From Ruminiclostridium sufflavum DSM 19573 (GTDB lineage Bacteria > Bacillota > Clostridia > Acetivibrionales > DSM-1351): a stretch of DNA of 64,000 nucleotides. The notes under the pieces were generated by a model. That model was given only the letters and a program-made list of their open reading frames with translations, ran no database searches and was not told the origin of the DNA. The translations under genes and the position numbers were made by a program. The stretch is taken from assembly GCF_003208175.1 (NCBI RefSeq), contig NZ_QKMR01000019.1, positions 25,386 through 89,385 on the forward strand. The letters are read 5' to 3'. Shown piece by piece: positions 46,303-55,093 of the stretch; position 1 is the stretch's first letter, and the number at the start of each line of letters is the position of its first letter.

Positions 46303-47960
46303 TCAAAATCACCGCTTTCATCATCGTCAAGTTGTAATTCTGTAAAATCATTTAAATATCCAGATACAGTAAGTCTCAATCGTTTAAAGACTTTGCTTAA
46401 TTGTCTATTTGTTGCGCTAATTCCAATTTCAGCCATTGCTAATGAAAGAAAAAAGGCATCCAATAATACCACTTCATCGCTTCCCGGAGTAAGTTCTTTA
46501 TATATTTTGTCATAAAAACTATGTTCTCGAGATAATGCCACACACACATCATCACTTTCTTTATTACCCACATAAGGCTCCCATAACAAGTCTCTTTCAA
46601 GCGTTTGCACATTCGTGACTCTATAACTGCTTTTTTCTTTTATCTCTTCTAAAATATCCTTTTGCAAACTATATTCTGCTTTAATTTCTGGATCAAGGGG
46701 ATTTTGTATTGGTTTACGTTGATTATCATCAATATTACTTACTCCCAACGAAGTCTCAGCAAGTTTTTTATTACTTCTTTCATGTCTTCTATCTGCTTCT
46801 GTTGTATCCACTTCTAAAATTTTCCCTTTTTTGCTCTGTAGCTCCCATAAATTTTTGCTTTGATTTATGACCGATGCTACTTGATTTTTAATTTCTGTCA
46901 AAAACTTATCTGAAAATTCTAAACGTGTCTTCTTCACATCAAGATTCACATCGTTATCACACTTTGAATCTAGATCTATTCTAATCCTTAGCGACATGTG
47001 ATCTTGATCACGGGGACAAATGTTTTTAAGAGTAACCGCTTGTGATATAAGTCGCTTGTTGCGATATATATAAAACCCTATGTTTTTTAAATACATCTTA
47101 TATCCCTTTTGCACTTCACTTTGTCTACCCACTTCTTTAAATCCTGGTGGATATGGAAGCTGAACTGCCTTTAGTGTCGCACGACTCTTTGTTTTAGAAT
47201 TAATAGTTATAATTTTTTCTTTACTCCAAAAATTACACGGATTCTTTCCATCATATTCATCAACAATATTCTTAATCTCTTTACAAAACAAAGGATCATA
47301 TGGTTCAATTGTTTCATTATCAACCATAAATGTCACATTATCTTCCTCCATAATTCTATGGTATGTAATAGCAACCTGTTCCTTAATCTGCTTAGTTAAA
47401 AAAATATAATTATTCATTTCATTTACAGGGGACATATCGATGAGCATAATCAAAGTCCCTGACGTCTTACAGTTCTCAACAAGTTTCTTTTCTATATCAG
47501 TAAGTTCTTCATTTTCAAAAACCACCCAATGATTCTCATCAACGATACTATCAATATTTATAAATGACTTTACCCATTCTTCATTCTCGTTAGTTCTCGA
47601 AATAACCGAAATTGTTTTTGCCTGTGAAAATCCTGCACTTTTTAATCCGAATCCAAATTTAGATAATGAATTTTCTTCATATAGCTTTTCACTCTTAGGT
47701 GATCCTAACATCAATGCATTGAATATTTGATCTATATCCATGCCTATTCCATCATCTTGTATCGCTATATACTGTACGGATTTATCATCAACAACATCTT
47801 TATCTCTATTACCAATAATAATATTTATATTTTGTGCCTTCGCAACTATGCAATTATCCACAATATCTAATATTGCATCACTTGTTGTATACCCAAAATT
47901 ACTTATTCCGTTTAAAATTCTTGACATTGGCATTTTAGTATCTCTGTTTGGATTAATCAT
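46299..47960 (-). CDS. GHKL (Hsp90/MORC-like) ATPase
   Basis: The 553-residue protein has the Bergerat ATP-binding fold in its first 170 residues: DAILDIVDNCIVAKA (N box), IQDDGIGMD (G1) and SKFGFGLKSAGFSQA (G2). The middle holds an S5-like transducer region (GFYIYRNKRLI), and the C-terminus is helical and acidic. Such ATPases act as ATP-gated clamps; MORC- and Hsp90-like types recur in defence islands. It has a strong AAGGAGG start and overlaps the GIY-YIG gene by four bases, suggesting a clamp that loads a nuclease. Not part of the described Ssp, Dnd or BREX sets as far as I know. Confidence 0.8.
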   Translation of the reverse strand: MINPNRDTKMPMSRILNGISNFGYTTSDAILDIVDNCIVAKAQNINIIIGNRDKDVVDDKSVQYIAIQDDGIGMDIDQIFNALMLGSPKSEKLYEENSLSKFGFGLKSAGFSQAKTISVISRTNENEEWVKSFINIDSIVDENHWVVFENEELTDIEKKLVENCKTSGTLIMLIDMSPVNEMNNYIFLTKQIKEQVAITYHRIMEEDNVTFMVDNETIEPYDPLFCKEIKNIVDEYDGKNPCNFWSKEKIITINSKTKSRATLKAVQLPYPPGFKEVGRQSEVQKGYKMYLKNIGFYIYRNKRLISQAVTLKNICPRDQDHMSLRIRIDLDSKCDNDVNLDVKKTRLEFSDKFLTEIKNQVASVINQSKNLWELQSKKGKILEVDTTEADRRHERSNKKLAETSLGVSNIDDNQRKPIQNPLDPEIKAEYSLQKDILEEIKEKSSYRVTNVQTLERDLLWEPYVGNKESDDVCVALSREHSFYDKIYKELTPGSDEVVLLDAFFLSLAMAEIGISATNRQLSKVFKRLRLTVSGYLNDFTELQLDDDESGDFE

Positions 47961-47997
47961 TTCTTTTCCTCCTTAAATGTGTTTTTAAGAACATTAC

Positions 47998-48888
47998 TCA
48001 CACAATCCCTCTTTCCCTCTTCAATTTAGAAATTAATTGAAGAGGCTCTGCTAGGTAAGCTCGCATTGTATCGAAATCTTCATACAATTCTGTTTCCACA
48101 TCTACATTTGAGATATTGGCATTTATATCCTCAGAACTATATAATGCATGTTCCTCTGCAAAAAATAAGAGTTGGGTGGTATTTATTGGATGTTTATGCT
48201 CATTCTTAGATTCAATCCGTTCAAACTCATATGCAAGGACTCCCCTATATACAGACTCATTCTTTCTAATAACATCATCATTTATAATATCTATCAGCTG
48301 TGTTGCAAGTGCTTTATCGTTAATACTCTCATAAAACCTCGCCCATTTATAATAATTGAGATTCTCAATAATCGCTTTGTTCTTACAGAAAAAATCAACC
48401 AACTGCGGATTTAATTCAATCCACTCTTCCTTCTTAGAAAAAGAGTACATTAACTGATTTGTATCACCATATAATGCACCAACTACATAGGTCTTGCACT
48501 TTGATTTGACCATTTTACATATACGCTTACGTTCATGTTCCCCTAAATTTTTAAAGGCAGCAAAACTATCAGGTTCACATGATGCATGCAATATCTGCTC
48601 CAAATATGTTTCAGATTTTCCTTTTGCTTCGGCCTTCTGCCGAATTCCATATTTTAAAACCAAATTCCATCCGATTTCAGTAAATCTTTCAAATAGCCTG
48701 TCAAATTTGAGTACATATGTATCCCCAAGTTCATCAAGATTATCAAGTATCGCCTTAAAGAAGATAAATTTATAGCTCGAATCACTTTTTGACCTTGTTG
48801 AAAAAAGCCAATTTATTGTGTTCCACAATTCATCCTCTGAAATAAGGTGCTTTACATATTTCCCTTCTAAAAGGCTATATCCTTTCAA
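47998..48888 (-). CDS. Defence-island protein resembling the N-terminal part of HNH endonucleases, HNH motif not visible
   Basis: The 296-residue protein has stretches I associate with a group of HNH nucleases (YKFIFFKAILDNL, LFERFTEIGWNLVLKYGIRQ, KYVVGALYGDTNQLMYSF, ENLNYYKWARFYE, YRGVLAYEFE). In those proteins an HNH zinc site follows the last of these. Here the tail is short and acidic and has no Cys or His pairs. It may therefore be a truncated or repurposed form that binds DNA without cutting it. It lies 37 bases upstream of the GHKL gene. The family link is from memory, not a search. Confidence 0.5.
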   Translation of the reverse strand: MKGYSLLEGKYVKHLISEDELWNTINWLFSTRSKSDSSYKFIFFKAILDNLDELGDTYVLKFDRLFERFTEIGWNLVLKYGIRQKAEAKGKSETYLEQILHASCEPDSFAAFKNLGEHERKRICKMVKSKCKTYVVGALYGDTNQLMYSFSKKEEWIELNPQLVDFFCKNKAIIENLNYYKWARFYESINDKALATQLIDIINDDVIRKNESVYRGVLAYEFERIESKNEHKHPINTTQLLFFAEEHALYSSEDINANISNVDVETELYEDFDTMRAYLAEPLQLISKLKRERGIV

Positions 48889-49024
48889 GCTATCACCAAC
48901 TTTCTATTTAGATTGATCTATAAGAAATTTATTTTCATCTGTAAACTACAATATACTGTCGCTATACCCGATATCAATATTCAATAATACAAGTCAAAAT
49001 GACACAAGTAATAATAAAGTTAAA

Positions 49025-50023
49025 CTAATTGATACCCTTTTGAATCTTAAGCATCTTTATTACCATTTCTGGGTTATCACGATACTGTTCATAAATATCC
49101 ACACTAGAACTATCTTGTTCTTCGGGTTCTAGTTTGACGATAATATCCTGATTTTTCTGATATTTTTCACTTATTAATTTTTCAAGTTCTTCTGCATCAA
49201 AAAGCATTTCCAATGTATTAACTTGTGTTGATTTAATATTCTTTAATTCCTCCAAACACCAGCTTAATTCCTGCTGAAAGTTATATTCAAATTTCTTATC
49301 AAAAGAATTAATATATCTCTGTCTTTCCTCAGAAGTATCTATCTTGCAATCATATTGGATAAGATACATGAGATCCAAGTAGCTGTCATTGATTCCCCTT
49401 CTCTTTCTAATCTCCTCATCATAGTCAGGTATATCAGCAGTTCCAAATCTCTGGCTTATTATTTCAACAAGAGACGAATAATAAGAAATAAAATCACTGC
49501 CATCATAACACCAAAATATTTCAGACACTATTTGTCTGAAATACCCTGTTTCAGATAAAGTACAATCATTCCACTCGTCATTTTCAAAAAGACGGCACCC
49601 AAAATGCAGCCCATCGTTCAGCTTGAGTAGAAATATCACAAAACCCGGAAGAGATTTGTTTACTATCTTCATAAAAGCCACACCATTATAAACAGGCTCA
49701 CTAGCATCAGATAGGTCAGCTGCAATTATGTGGCATGACATAATTCCCTTTTTAGTTCTCTTATAATAATCAGGATAGACATATATTTTATCTACATTCT
49801 CAATAAATTTTCGTTCTTGCCTGTCATATATTTCATCTTGATTGCTTCGTAAAAAAATAAACTTTTCGAATCTCTCCACAATGCACTTTGTACGATTAGC
49901 AAGCAGACCAATCTTATTAAGAATTAATGTAATATTCTGTTCTTCAAAACTATCCTCTAGCTCTTCTAAGCTATCATCTATGTCTAGTCCACACGCCAAA
50001 TTGTCCAACATATGTACCATCAC
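49025..50023 (-). CDS. Uncharacterised 332-residue protein of the defence operon
   Basis: Not recognised. The protein is acidic, soluble and mixed alpha/beta, with no membrane segment or signal peptide and no clear catalytic motif. It starts with a weakly defined ATG at 50023, four bases after the preceding stop, so it is in the same transcript as the DndD-like gene. Its place beside an SMC-like ATPase and a short partner protein suggests a subunit of the same complex, perhaps equivalent to one of the SspF/G/H or DptF/G/H subunits. That assignment is a guess. Confidence 0.6.
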   Translation of the reverse strand: MMVHMLDNLACGLDIDDSLEELEDSFEEQNITLILNKIGLLANRTKCIVERFEKFIFLRSNQDEIYDRQERKFIENVDKIYVYPDYYKRTKKGIMSCHIIAADLSDASEPVYNGVAFMKIVNKSLPGFVIFLLKLNDGLHFGCRLFENDEWNDCTLSETGYFRQIVSEIFWCYDGSDFISYYSSLVEIISQRFGTADIPDYDEEIRKRRGINDSYLDLMYLIQYDCKIDTSEERQRYINSFDKKFEYNFQQELSWCLEELKNIKSTQVNTLEMLFDAEELEKLISEKYQKNQDIIVKLEPEEQDSSSVDIYEQYRDNPEMVIKMLKIQKGIN

Positions 50024-50026
50024 TTA

Positions 50027-50581
50027 TCATTGATTTAGTATTTTCTCAATACCATCCTTAATTGCTTCACTATCCTGTTCTTCGTAGAAGCGCCTCACAA
50101 AATCAAACATCGTTTTTAAATAGTCATCGTCATCATGACATTGTTCTACAAATTGTTCATGTAACACTTCCAATCCACCGAGGAAGTAACTGTTAAATAC
50201 CTTAATATTCTCTTCAATCAATTGCTTATCTTCAGTATTTTCCTCTGAAAAAGTAAATGCACGATATAATCGTTTATCCTCGTCTGGTTCGGATTCCTCA
50301 TCTACAAGCATTAGTATTTGATATACATATTTCAATTCCTGTCTTCTTTTACTGATTACCTCAGCAAGCATACCTGCATTTCCTTCTTCAGAATTATCAA
50401 TAACACCTTTCCGGTCGTACTGATAACCGATTAATGGACAAACAATATATGCATCTATGTAAGCACTGAAAATCTTAAAATTTGCATGCTGTTCTCTATC
50501 AGGAACATTACCTGCTAATTCACATAAGTCCTTCCAGTAGTTTGCGTGCTTTCCAGTGATTCTGAAATCTTTATCAAACAT
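50027..50581 (-). CDS. Uncharacterised 184-residue partner of the DndD-like ATPase
   Basis: The start is the ATG at 50581, four bases after a strong GAGGAGGTG; the frame opens five codons earlier. The protein begins FDKDFRITGKHANYWKDLC and contains FKIFSAYIDAYIVCPLIGYQYDRKG, then a helical acidic C-terminus. It is spaced 11 bases from the DndD-like gene. I recall similar short proteins beside DndD-like genes in phosphorothioation-type islands but cannot name the family. Probably a complex subunit. Confidence 0.6.
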   Translation of the reverse strand: MFDKDFRITGKHANYWKDLCELAGNVPDREQHANFKIFSAYIDAYIVCPLIGYQYDRKGVIDNSEEGNAGMLAEVISKRRQELKYVYQILMLVDEESEPDEDKRLYRAFTFSEENTEDKQLIEENIKVFNSYFLGGLEVLHEQFVEQCHDDDDYLKTMFDFVRRFYEEQDSEAIKDGIEKILNQ

Positions 50582-50592
50582 GCGGCACCTCC

Positions 50593-52590
50593 TCACATAA
50601 TATGTGTTGCAGTTTCAATTTCCTTACCATTTGCATCTCGGTCTTTTTCAATTCTATAGCTTTTTCCAACATATTTATCTAAATTGACTGACGCGTACTC
50701 CCAGTCCTTCTGCATTACAGCCATTACTACTTGGTTAGCAGTATTAGGAAGAATTCTACAAATATTATCAATATGTATTTCGTCTACATTTGAGAAAGGT
50801 GCATCCATAACAAGAGGATAAAATTGACCAAGCTTCATATCATCCTCATCTAGGATTTTATCTTTAGCCATCGAAACCAAGCTTGCTATAAAAGCAAAAC
50901 TCTTTACCGCTTTCAAACCATCAGATTCCTCAGTGATAATATCACTGTATCTCACCCTATACTTATCATCAATTACGATGGAACGCTCTCCGTGATACAT
51001 CTTGGCGAAATTGTCATTTACTCTTCTTTGCAGCTCATCGCGGACAATCTCTTCCTTCCCTCTGTACGTTTCAAGTAGCCATTCATATACTTTTTGAGAA
51101 TATGTAATCAACAGAGCTGTCCTTTGATTTTTAGCACTATTCTTTGCATATTTTGCAATAGCAGATTCACAGTTTTTGATATTAGATTCGCATTCACCAA
51201 GTTTTCTTGAGCATCCATCATAATCTGATTTTGCTTCAATATATTTTGTATGGGCATCTCTTCTTTTATTTTCAATTTCTTTTGCGTCAGTGTCATCTAT
51301 AATGAACTTTGATTGTTCTTCAATTTCATTCTGTATCTGAACAATACGCCTCTTGGTAGCGCGGTATTCTTTATACTTGTCCTCAATCTTATCCTTGAAG
51401 TCTTCTGTGCCTGCTAGATAACCCTCTGCTTTATCCTTGTACTGTCTAACAGCATCTCCTACATGTTCCGGTGGAAGAACTCTACGTTCTTCCATAACTT
51501 TCATATATGGAATAGTCCCTGGATCTAGCCGTGTGCCGCAAATACAATAACCTCTATTTATTAAGTAATCCACCGCATCTTGCTCCATTGCTGGTACGCT
51601 TTCTTTTACTTCACCTGCCTTTTCCTTTGCAACTTCCAACATTTCTAAGGACGCTTTAATTGCCGGCAATCCAAAGAAAGCATAAGGTCTTGTGTTAAAG
51701 GCCCTTACCATTTCAGCTTTCACCTGAGACAATCTTTGTACCTCTGCCTCTAGAGCCTTTTGTGCCCTATCCCTGTCCTGTTTGGCTTTTTTCACCTGTT
51801 CTATATTGCTCTTAGCAAGTTGAGCATCATACTCTTTTTCTTTTCCTAACCAATACTGAACCTGTTTATCATAATTTGCCAATTCCTGTTCATATTCAGC
51901 TTTCCGCTTTGTATATGTTTCCAATCCATCTTTTGCACGTTGTGCATTTGAATCTCCAGTGGTATCAATATCACCTTCAAATCCTTTTACAACTGTTTTA
52001 AGGTGATTGCTCGCATTTTCTAAAACATCCAGTCGCATCAAACCTCTTACTGCTTTAGATAAGTCCGTTCTGTCAGCAATACTAGAAATACGCTCTCCTC
52101 CAAAGAAGAAATAATCAGATAAATCCTTAGGTAAAACTCTATCCATGGATTCCGTGATATTAGCTCTGTCAATTGGGGTTTTAGTTTGTCCATCACTCTG
52201 CAAGTATTCCAGCGATAGATTCTCCTCTGGTTTTTTATTCAAATTAACGATTAATTTATCACCTTCGGAATATCTTTCACTACACACATATTTAAATGAG
52301 CGCTTGATGGTATATACTTTTTCATCATGAACAAATGTTATAGAGACCCATGTTTCTTGAACATCTCCTCTATTCATATTATTTCGGACTTCACTATTAA
52401 GAAGCACAGTATCATCAAAGGCATTTTTTCCATAAAAGCACCATTCAAATGCTCTTACAATTGTGGTTTTTCCTGACGTGTTAACACCAATCAGAACAGT
52501 AACATTCTTTTCGGAATCAGAAGAAAATTCTATACTTTGATGACCTATGTACTGTCTGAAATTATACATTTCTAATTTGTTTAGTATCAT
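50593..52590 (-). CDS. dndD-like: DndD-like SMC/Rad50-family ATPase
   Basis: The 665-residue protein has an ABC-type head split by coiled coil: Walker A GVNTSGKTTIVRAFEWCFYG near residue 35, long coiled-coil arms (about 215-330 and 385-480), a zinc-hook-like turn at GYCICGTRLDPG in the middle, and a C-terminal FYPLVMDAPFSNVD Walker B. This matches the DNA-sulfur-modification protein DndD and Rad50/RecN relatives, which use ATP to hold or nick DNA. The ATG overlaps the stop of the 49-codon gene (ATGA), so translation is coupled. In this island it is downstream of the helicase rather than with dndC, which favours a role in the restriction half. Confidence 0.82.
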   Translation of the reverse strand: MILNKLEMYNFRQYIGHQSIEFSSDSEKNVTVLIGVNTSGKTTIVRAFEWCFYGKNAFDDTVLLNSEVRNNMNRGDVQETWVSITFVHDEKVYTIKRSFKYVCSERYSEGDKLIVNLNKKPEENLSLEYLQSDGQTKTPIDRANITESMDRVLPKDLSDYFFFGGERISSIADRTDLSKAVRGLMRLDVLENASNHLKTVVKGFEGDIDTTGDSNAQRAKDGLETYTKRKAEYEQELANYDKQVQYWLGKEKEYDAQLAKSNIEQVKKAKQDRDRAQKALEAEVQRLSQVKAEMVRAFNTRPYAFFGLPAIKASLEMLEVAKEKAGEVKESVPAMEQDAVDYLINRGYCICGTRLDPGTIPYMKVMEERRVLPPEHVGDAVRQYKDKAEGYLAGTEDFKDKIEDKYKEYRATKRRIVQIQNEIEEQSKFIIDDTDAKEIENKRRDAHTKYIEAKSDYDGCSRKLGECESNIKNCESAIAKYAKNSAKNQRTALLITYSQKVYEWLLETYRGKEEIVRDELQRRVNDNFAKMYHGERSIVIDDKYRVRYSDIITEESDGLKAVKSFAFIASLVSMAKDKILDEDDMKLGQFYPLVMDAPFSNVDEIHIDNICRILPNTANQVVMAVMQKDWEYASVNLDKYVGKSYRIEKDRDANGKEIETATHIM

Positions 52591-52736
52591 CTTTTCTCAA
52601 CCTCCGAAATTATCATCTTCCTAATCTTGTCCTCCATTGCAGGATTAGATTCTTTTTTTACAATATTGTCTGTCTCCATTTCAAGAATCCGCAGTTTAAT
52701 TTTGTCGAGTTTCTTTTCATCCAAGTTCTGATCCAT
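52587..52736 (-). CDS. 49-residue charged protein between helicase and DndD-like ATPase
   Basis: A short frame from ATG 52736 (inside the helicase 3' end, 20-base overlap) to a TGA that overlaps the DndD-like start by four bases. The product (MDQNLDEKKLDKIKLRILEM..., ending KMIISEVEKR) is highly charged and predicted helical. Tight overlap on both sides and the need to bridge 126 bases otherwise without coding suggest a real gene. It probably binds one of its neighbours. It is too short for most gene finders. Confidence 0.7.
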   Translation of the reverse strand: MDQNLDEKKLDKIKLRILEMETDNIVKKESNPAMEDKIRKMIISEVEKR

Positions 52737-54885
52737 CTTCATCATCCTCCAATTCATGATTGCTTATCTTATACGTGCATTCTATGTCATTAATAAGTTC
52801 ATCGGAATCCCTCGAATTCAGTGCAATTTCTCCAAACTCTTTTATTCTCACAAGTTCTCTTTTAGCTAATACCCTTTCGCAGTTATAGTCTGGACTATAT
52901 GGATCAACTTCATCAAGCGGACGTGAGAGCGTAACAAAATCATAAATAACTGCATATGGTTTGTCCTTTGCTAGTCTTAACACCCTACCTCGCCTCTGAA
53001 TATATTCTTTTGGATTTGTGGTACTAGCAAGAATAAAAGCGGTTTTAATACTTGGTATGTTCACACCCTCATCCAAACACTTTATAGCTACTATCGCTTG
53101 ATATGGATCTACTGTGGAAAAACGTCTCTTAATAATTTCTCTCTCTTCCGCAGATTCATTTGAAGTAAAATGTGTTACCTTCATTCCAAATTCATGCCCA
53201 AGCATCTGCGATACCAAAACTATTTGACGCTCTCCTTCCTCATCGTTTTCAGATGAATCTTGGTCAAAGTTCTGAACCTTTGTCGCTCCGCAGTAAATCA
53301 GCATGTGAGAATCTGTTTTGTAGTCTTTTATTAGCTTTCGTAATTCTGTTAGCTTTCCCCGTGCCCCGGCAACTTTTCTGGCTCGTTGCATCAACAAAGT
53401 TTTGCCTTTTTCCGTTATAGTTATTTTTCCATGCTTATCTCGATATATCTCTTTCGAGGCTTTATACGAAATATCTTTGTATTCTGCCAGTTCATCATCA
53501 TCAAAATAAATGCAAATAGGATAGTAATAGTAAGGAGTAAGCTTTCCTTCTTTTATTGCCCTCTGAAGATCATACTCGATACACTTCTCTCCAAAATAAT
53601 CAGTTAAACACTTTGTTCCTTCCTTGTCTCCATGCCTTTCAAGCGTAGCTGATAATGCAAGTCTATATTGTATTGTCGGATATAGTTTTTTTTGAAGCCT
53701 TGGAGAACCAAAATTATGTGCCTCGTCCACAAGTAAAAGTGTATCCTGACCTAAATTAGCCATAATATCCGAAACAAATTTTGAGGAATATGTGGCATTC
53801 GTTGTAACAAAACAAAAGGAATCAATAACTCTGATACTGAAATCAAGCACATCATCTTCCAAGCGTTTCTTCCAATTCTTCTGCCTTGATGATGAATAAC
53901 CAATGGTCGGTGTCATATTAAATAGTTCTATATCCTCAACCCATTGCTCTACCAAGTGTTGATATGGACAGACTATAATAATTGCTAATCTTTTTTTATC
54001 CTCAAATAACTTAACAATAGCACCTAAACCTGTATATGTTTTACCAGTTCCAGTAGCCATGTCGAAAATACCGCGATACCCATTGTTTTTCCACTGTTCA
54101 ATCGCATCTATCTGATATTTACGAAGTTCAAACCCTTTTGGCATATATGGTATTCCAATATCTAAACTGTCTTCTTGCTCAGTTTCATACTCTTCGATAT
54201 CTATATCCTCATGTAGCACTTTCTTTTTGTGTACTTTTATTTGTTCTTTCAAAACATTTGGAAATTCAATGACTTCTATATCCTTTGTTTTATTATTCCA
54301 CAATGACTCAAAGTCCTCTTGCATATCTTCTGCATAGTTTTTTGACTCTTCCCATGTTTTAAATACTACAATAGACTCAAAATTGTTGTAAAAAGCATTA
54401 ATTGTCTCATTCATAGAACCAGTAAAAACTATTTTGTTACCATTGGCATCTGTTAGTATACCTACCTTTTCATGATACATTCCGGTAATCTTATCAGGCG
54501 GTGTAAATGCAACCTTGATCTCCAAAGTACCGTTTTCAATGAGATGTGCCAATAGATTCAATCTTTCTTCTTCAAAATAGTCAACTGGCTCTTTCAATTC
54601 CCTCAATAAGGCTTTTTCAATGACATCTCGTTTTTCATATCCTTTATTTATTGCTTCAACATCATCCTTATCAAGATAAGGTGAAACAATAAATTGAATT
54701 TTTCCATTATTCTTCACAAGTCCATGTAAGCCCTTAGTTAATCCAATTAAAGCAGTGGACGAAAAAAAGCCAACAGAACGCTGATACAATATTGTTTCTT
54801 TTAATACAGGCGTATAAAATTCCTTAACAATATTATTTTTATATGTAGTATAATGCCTTTTCAAGCCAAGTTCCGTAAATGCCAT
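52717..54885 (-). CDS. PLD-nuclease/SF2 helicase fusion; restriction component of the phosphorothioation system
   Basis: The 722-residue protein has a phospholipase-D-type nuclease domain first (about 1-210) with YHEKVGILTDANGNK and FTGSMNE, the HxKx(4)D and GSxN motif. An SF2 helicase follows: FDMATGTGKTYTG (motif I), LLVDEAHNFGS (DEAH), ALSATLER (III) and IQRRGRVLRLA (VI). One HKD motif implies a dimeric nuclease. Such fusions are annotated as restriction enzymes of DNA phosphorothioation systems and would travel along and cut DNA lacking the sulfur mark. It has an AGGAGG start and sits directly after the modification genes. Confidence 0.85.
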   Translation of the reverse strand: MAFTELGLKRHYTTYKNNIVKEFYTPVLKETILYQRSVGFFSSTALIGLTKGLHGLVKNNGKIQFIVSPYLDKDDVEAINKGYEKRDVIEKALLRELKEPVDYFEEERLNLLAHLIENGTLEIKVAFTPPDKITGMYHEKVGILTDANGNKIVFTGSMNETINAFYNNFESIVVFKTWEESKNYAEDMQEDFESLWNNKTKDIEVIEFPNVLKEQIKVHKKKVLHEDIDIEEYETEQEDSLDIGIPYMPKGFELRKYQIDAIEQWKNNGYRGIFDMATGTGKTYTGLGAIVKLFEDKKRLAIIIVCPYQHLVEQWVEDIELFNMTPTIGYSSSRQKNWKKRLEDDVLDFSIRVIDSFCFVTTNATYSSKFVSDIMANLGQDTLLLVDEAHNFGSPRLQKKLYPTIQYRLALSATLERHGDKEGTKCLTDYFGEKCIEYDLQRAIKEGKLTPYYYYPICIYFDDDELAEYKDISYKASKEIYRDKHGKITITEKGKTLLMQRARKVAGARGKLTELRKLIKDYKTDSHMLIYCGATKVQNFDQDSSENDEEGERQIVLVSQMLGHEFGMKVTHFTSNESAEEREIIKRRFSTVDPYQAIVAIKCLDEGVNIPSIKTAFILASTTNPKEYIQRRGRVLRLAKDKPYAVIYDFVTLSRPLDEVDPYSPDYNCERVLAKRELVRIKEFGEIALNSRDSDELINDIECTYKISNHELEDDEDGSELG

Positions 54886-54899
54886 TTTCGTCCTCCTAT

Positions 54900-55088
54900 C
54901 TATTGTACTATGCTATATTCCATCCCTTCTAGAATTGGTTTATATTTGTTATCATTTATCTTGATACAGACGCCACAATACGCCTTGTCCGTTACTGGCG
55001 TCGGAACAACTTTGCATCCAACATTTGAATTATTTAGTCTCTCCTCTGCTTCAAACACATCACTAGTGCTAAAAAAAACAATATACAT
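54900..55088 (-). CDS. DUF3343 family, putative sulfur/selenium carrier
   Basis: The 62-residue protein (MYIVFFSTSDVFEAEERL..., KVVPTPVTDKAYCGVCIKI) fits the DUF3343 family of small carrier-like proteins, known from genomes that carry matching class V desulfurases. The hallmark is an N-terminal beta-strand MYIVxF, then VPTP, then a Cys-bearing strand, here CGVC. It begins five bases after the desulfurase stop with AGGTGAT upstream. The inferred role is to accept persulfide from the desulfurase and pass it to the PAPS-reductase-like sulfur transferase. I know of no described Ssp or Dnd set that includes it. Confidence 0.75.
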   Translation of the reverse strand: MYIVFFSTSDVFEAEERLNNSNVGCKVVPTPVTDKAYCGVCIKINDNKYKPILEGMEYSIVQ

Positions 55089-55093
55089 CTATA

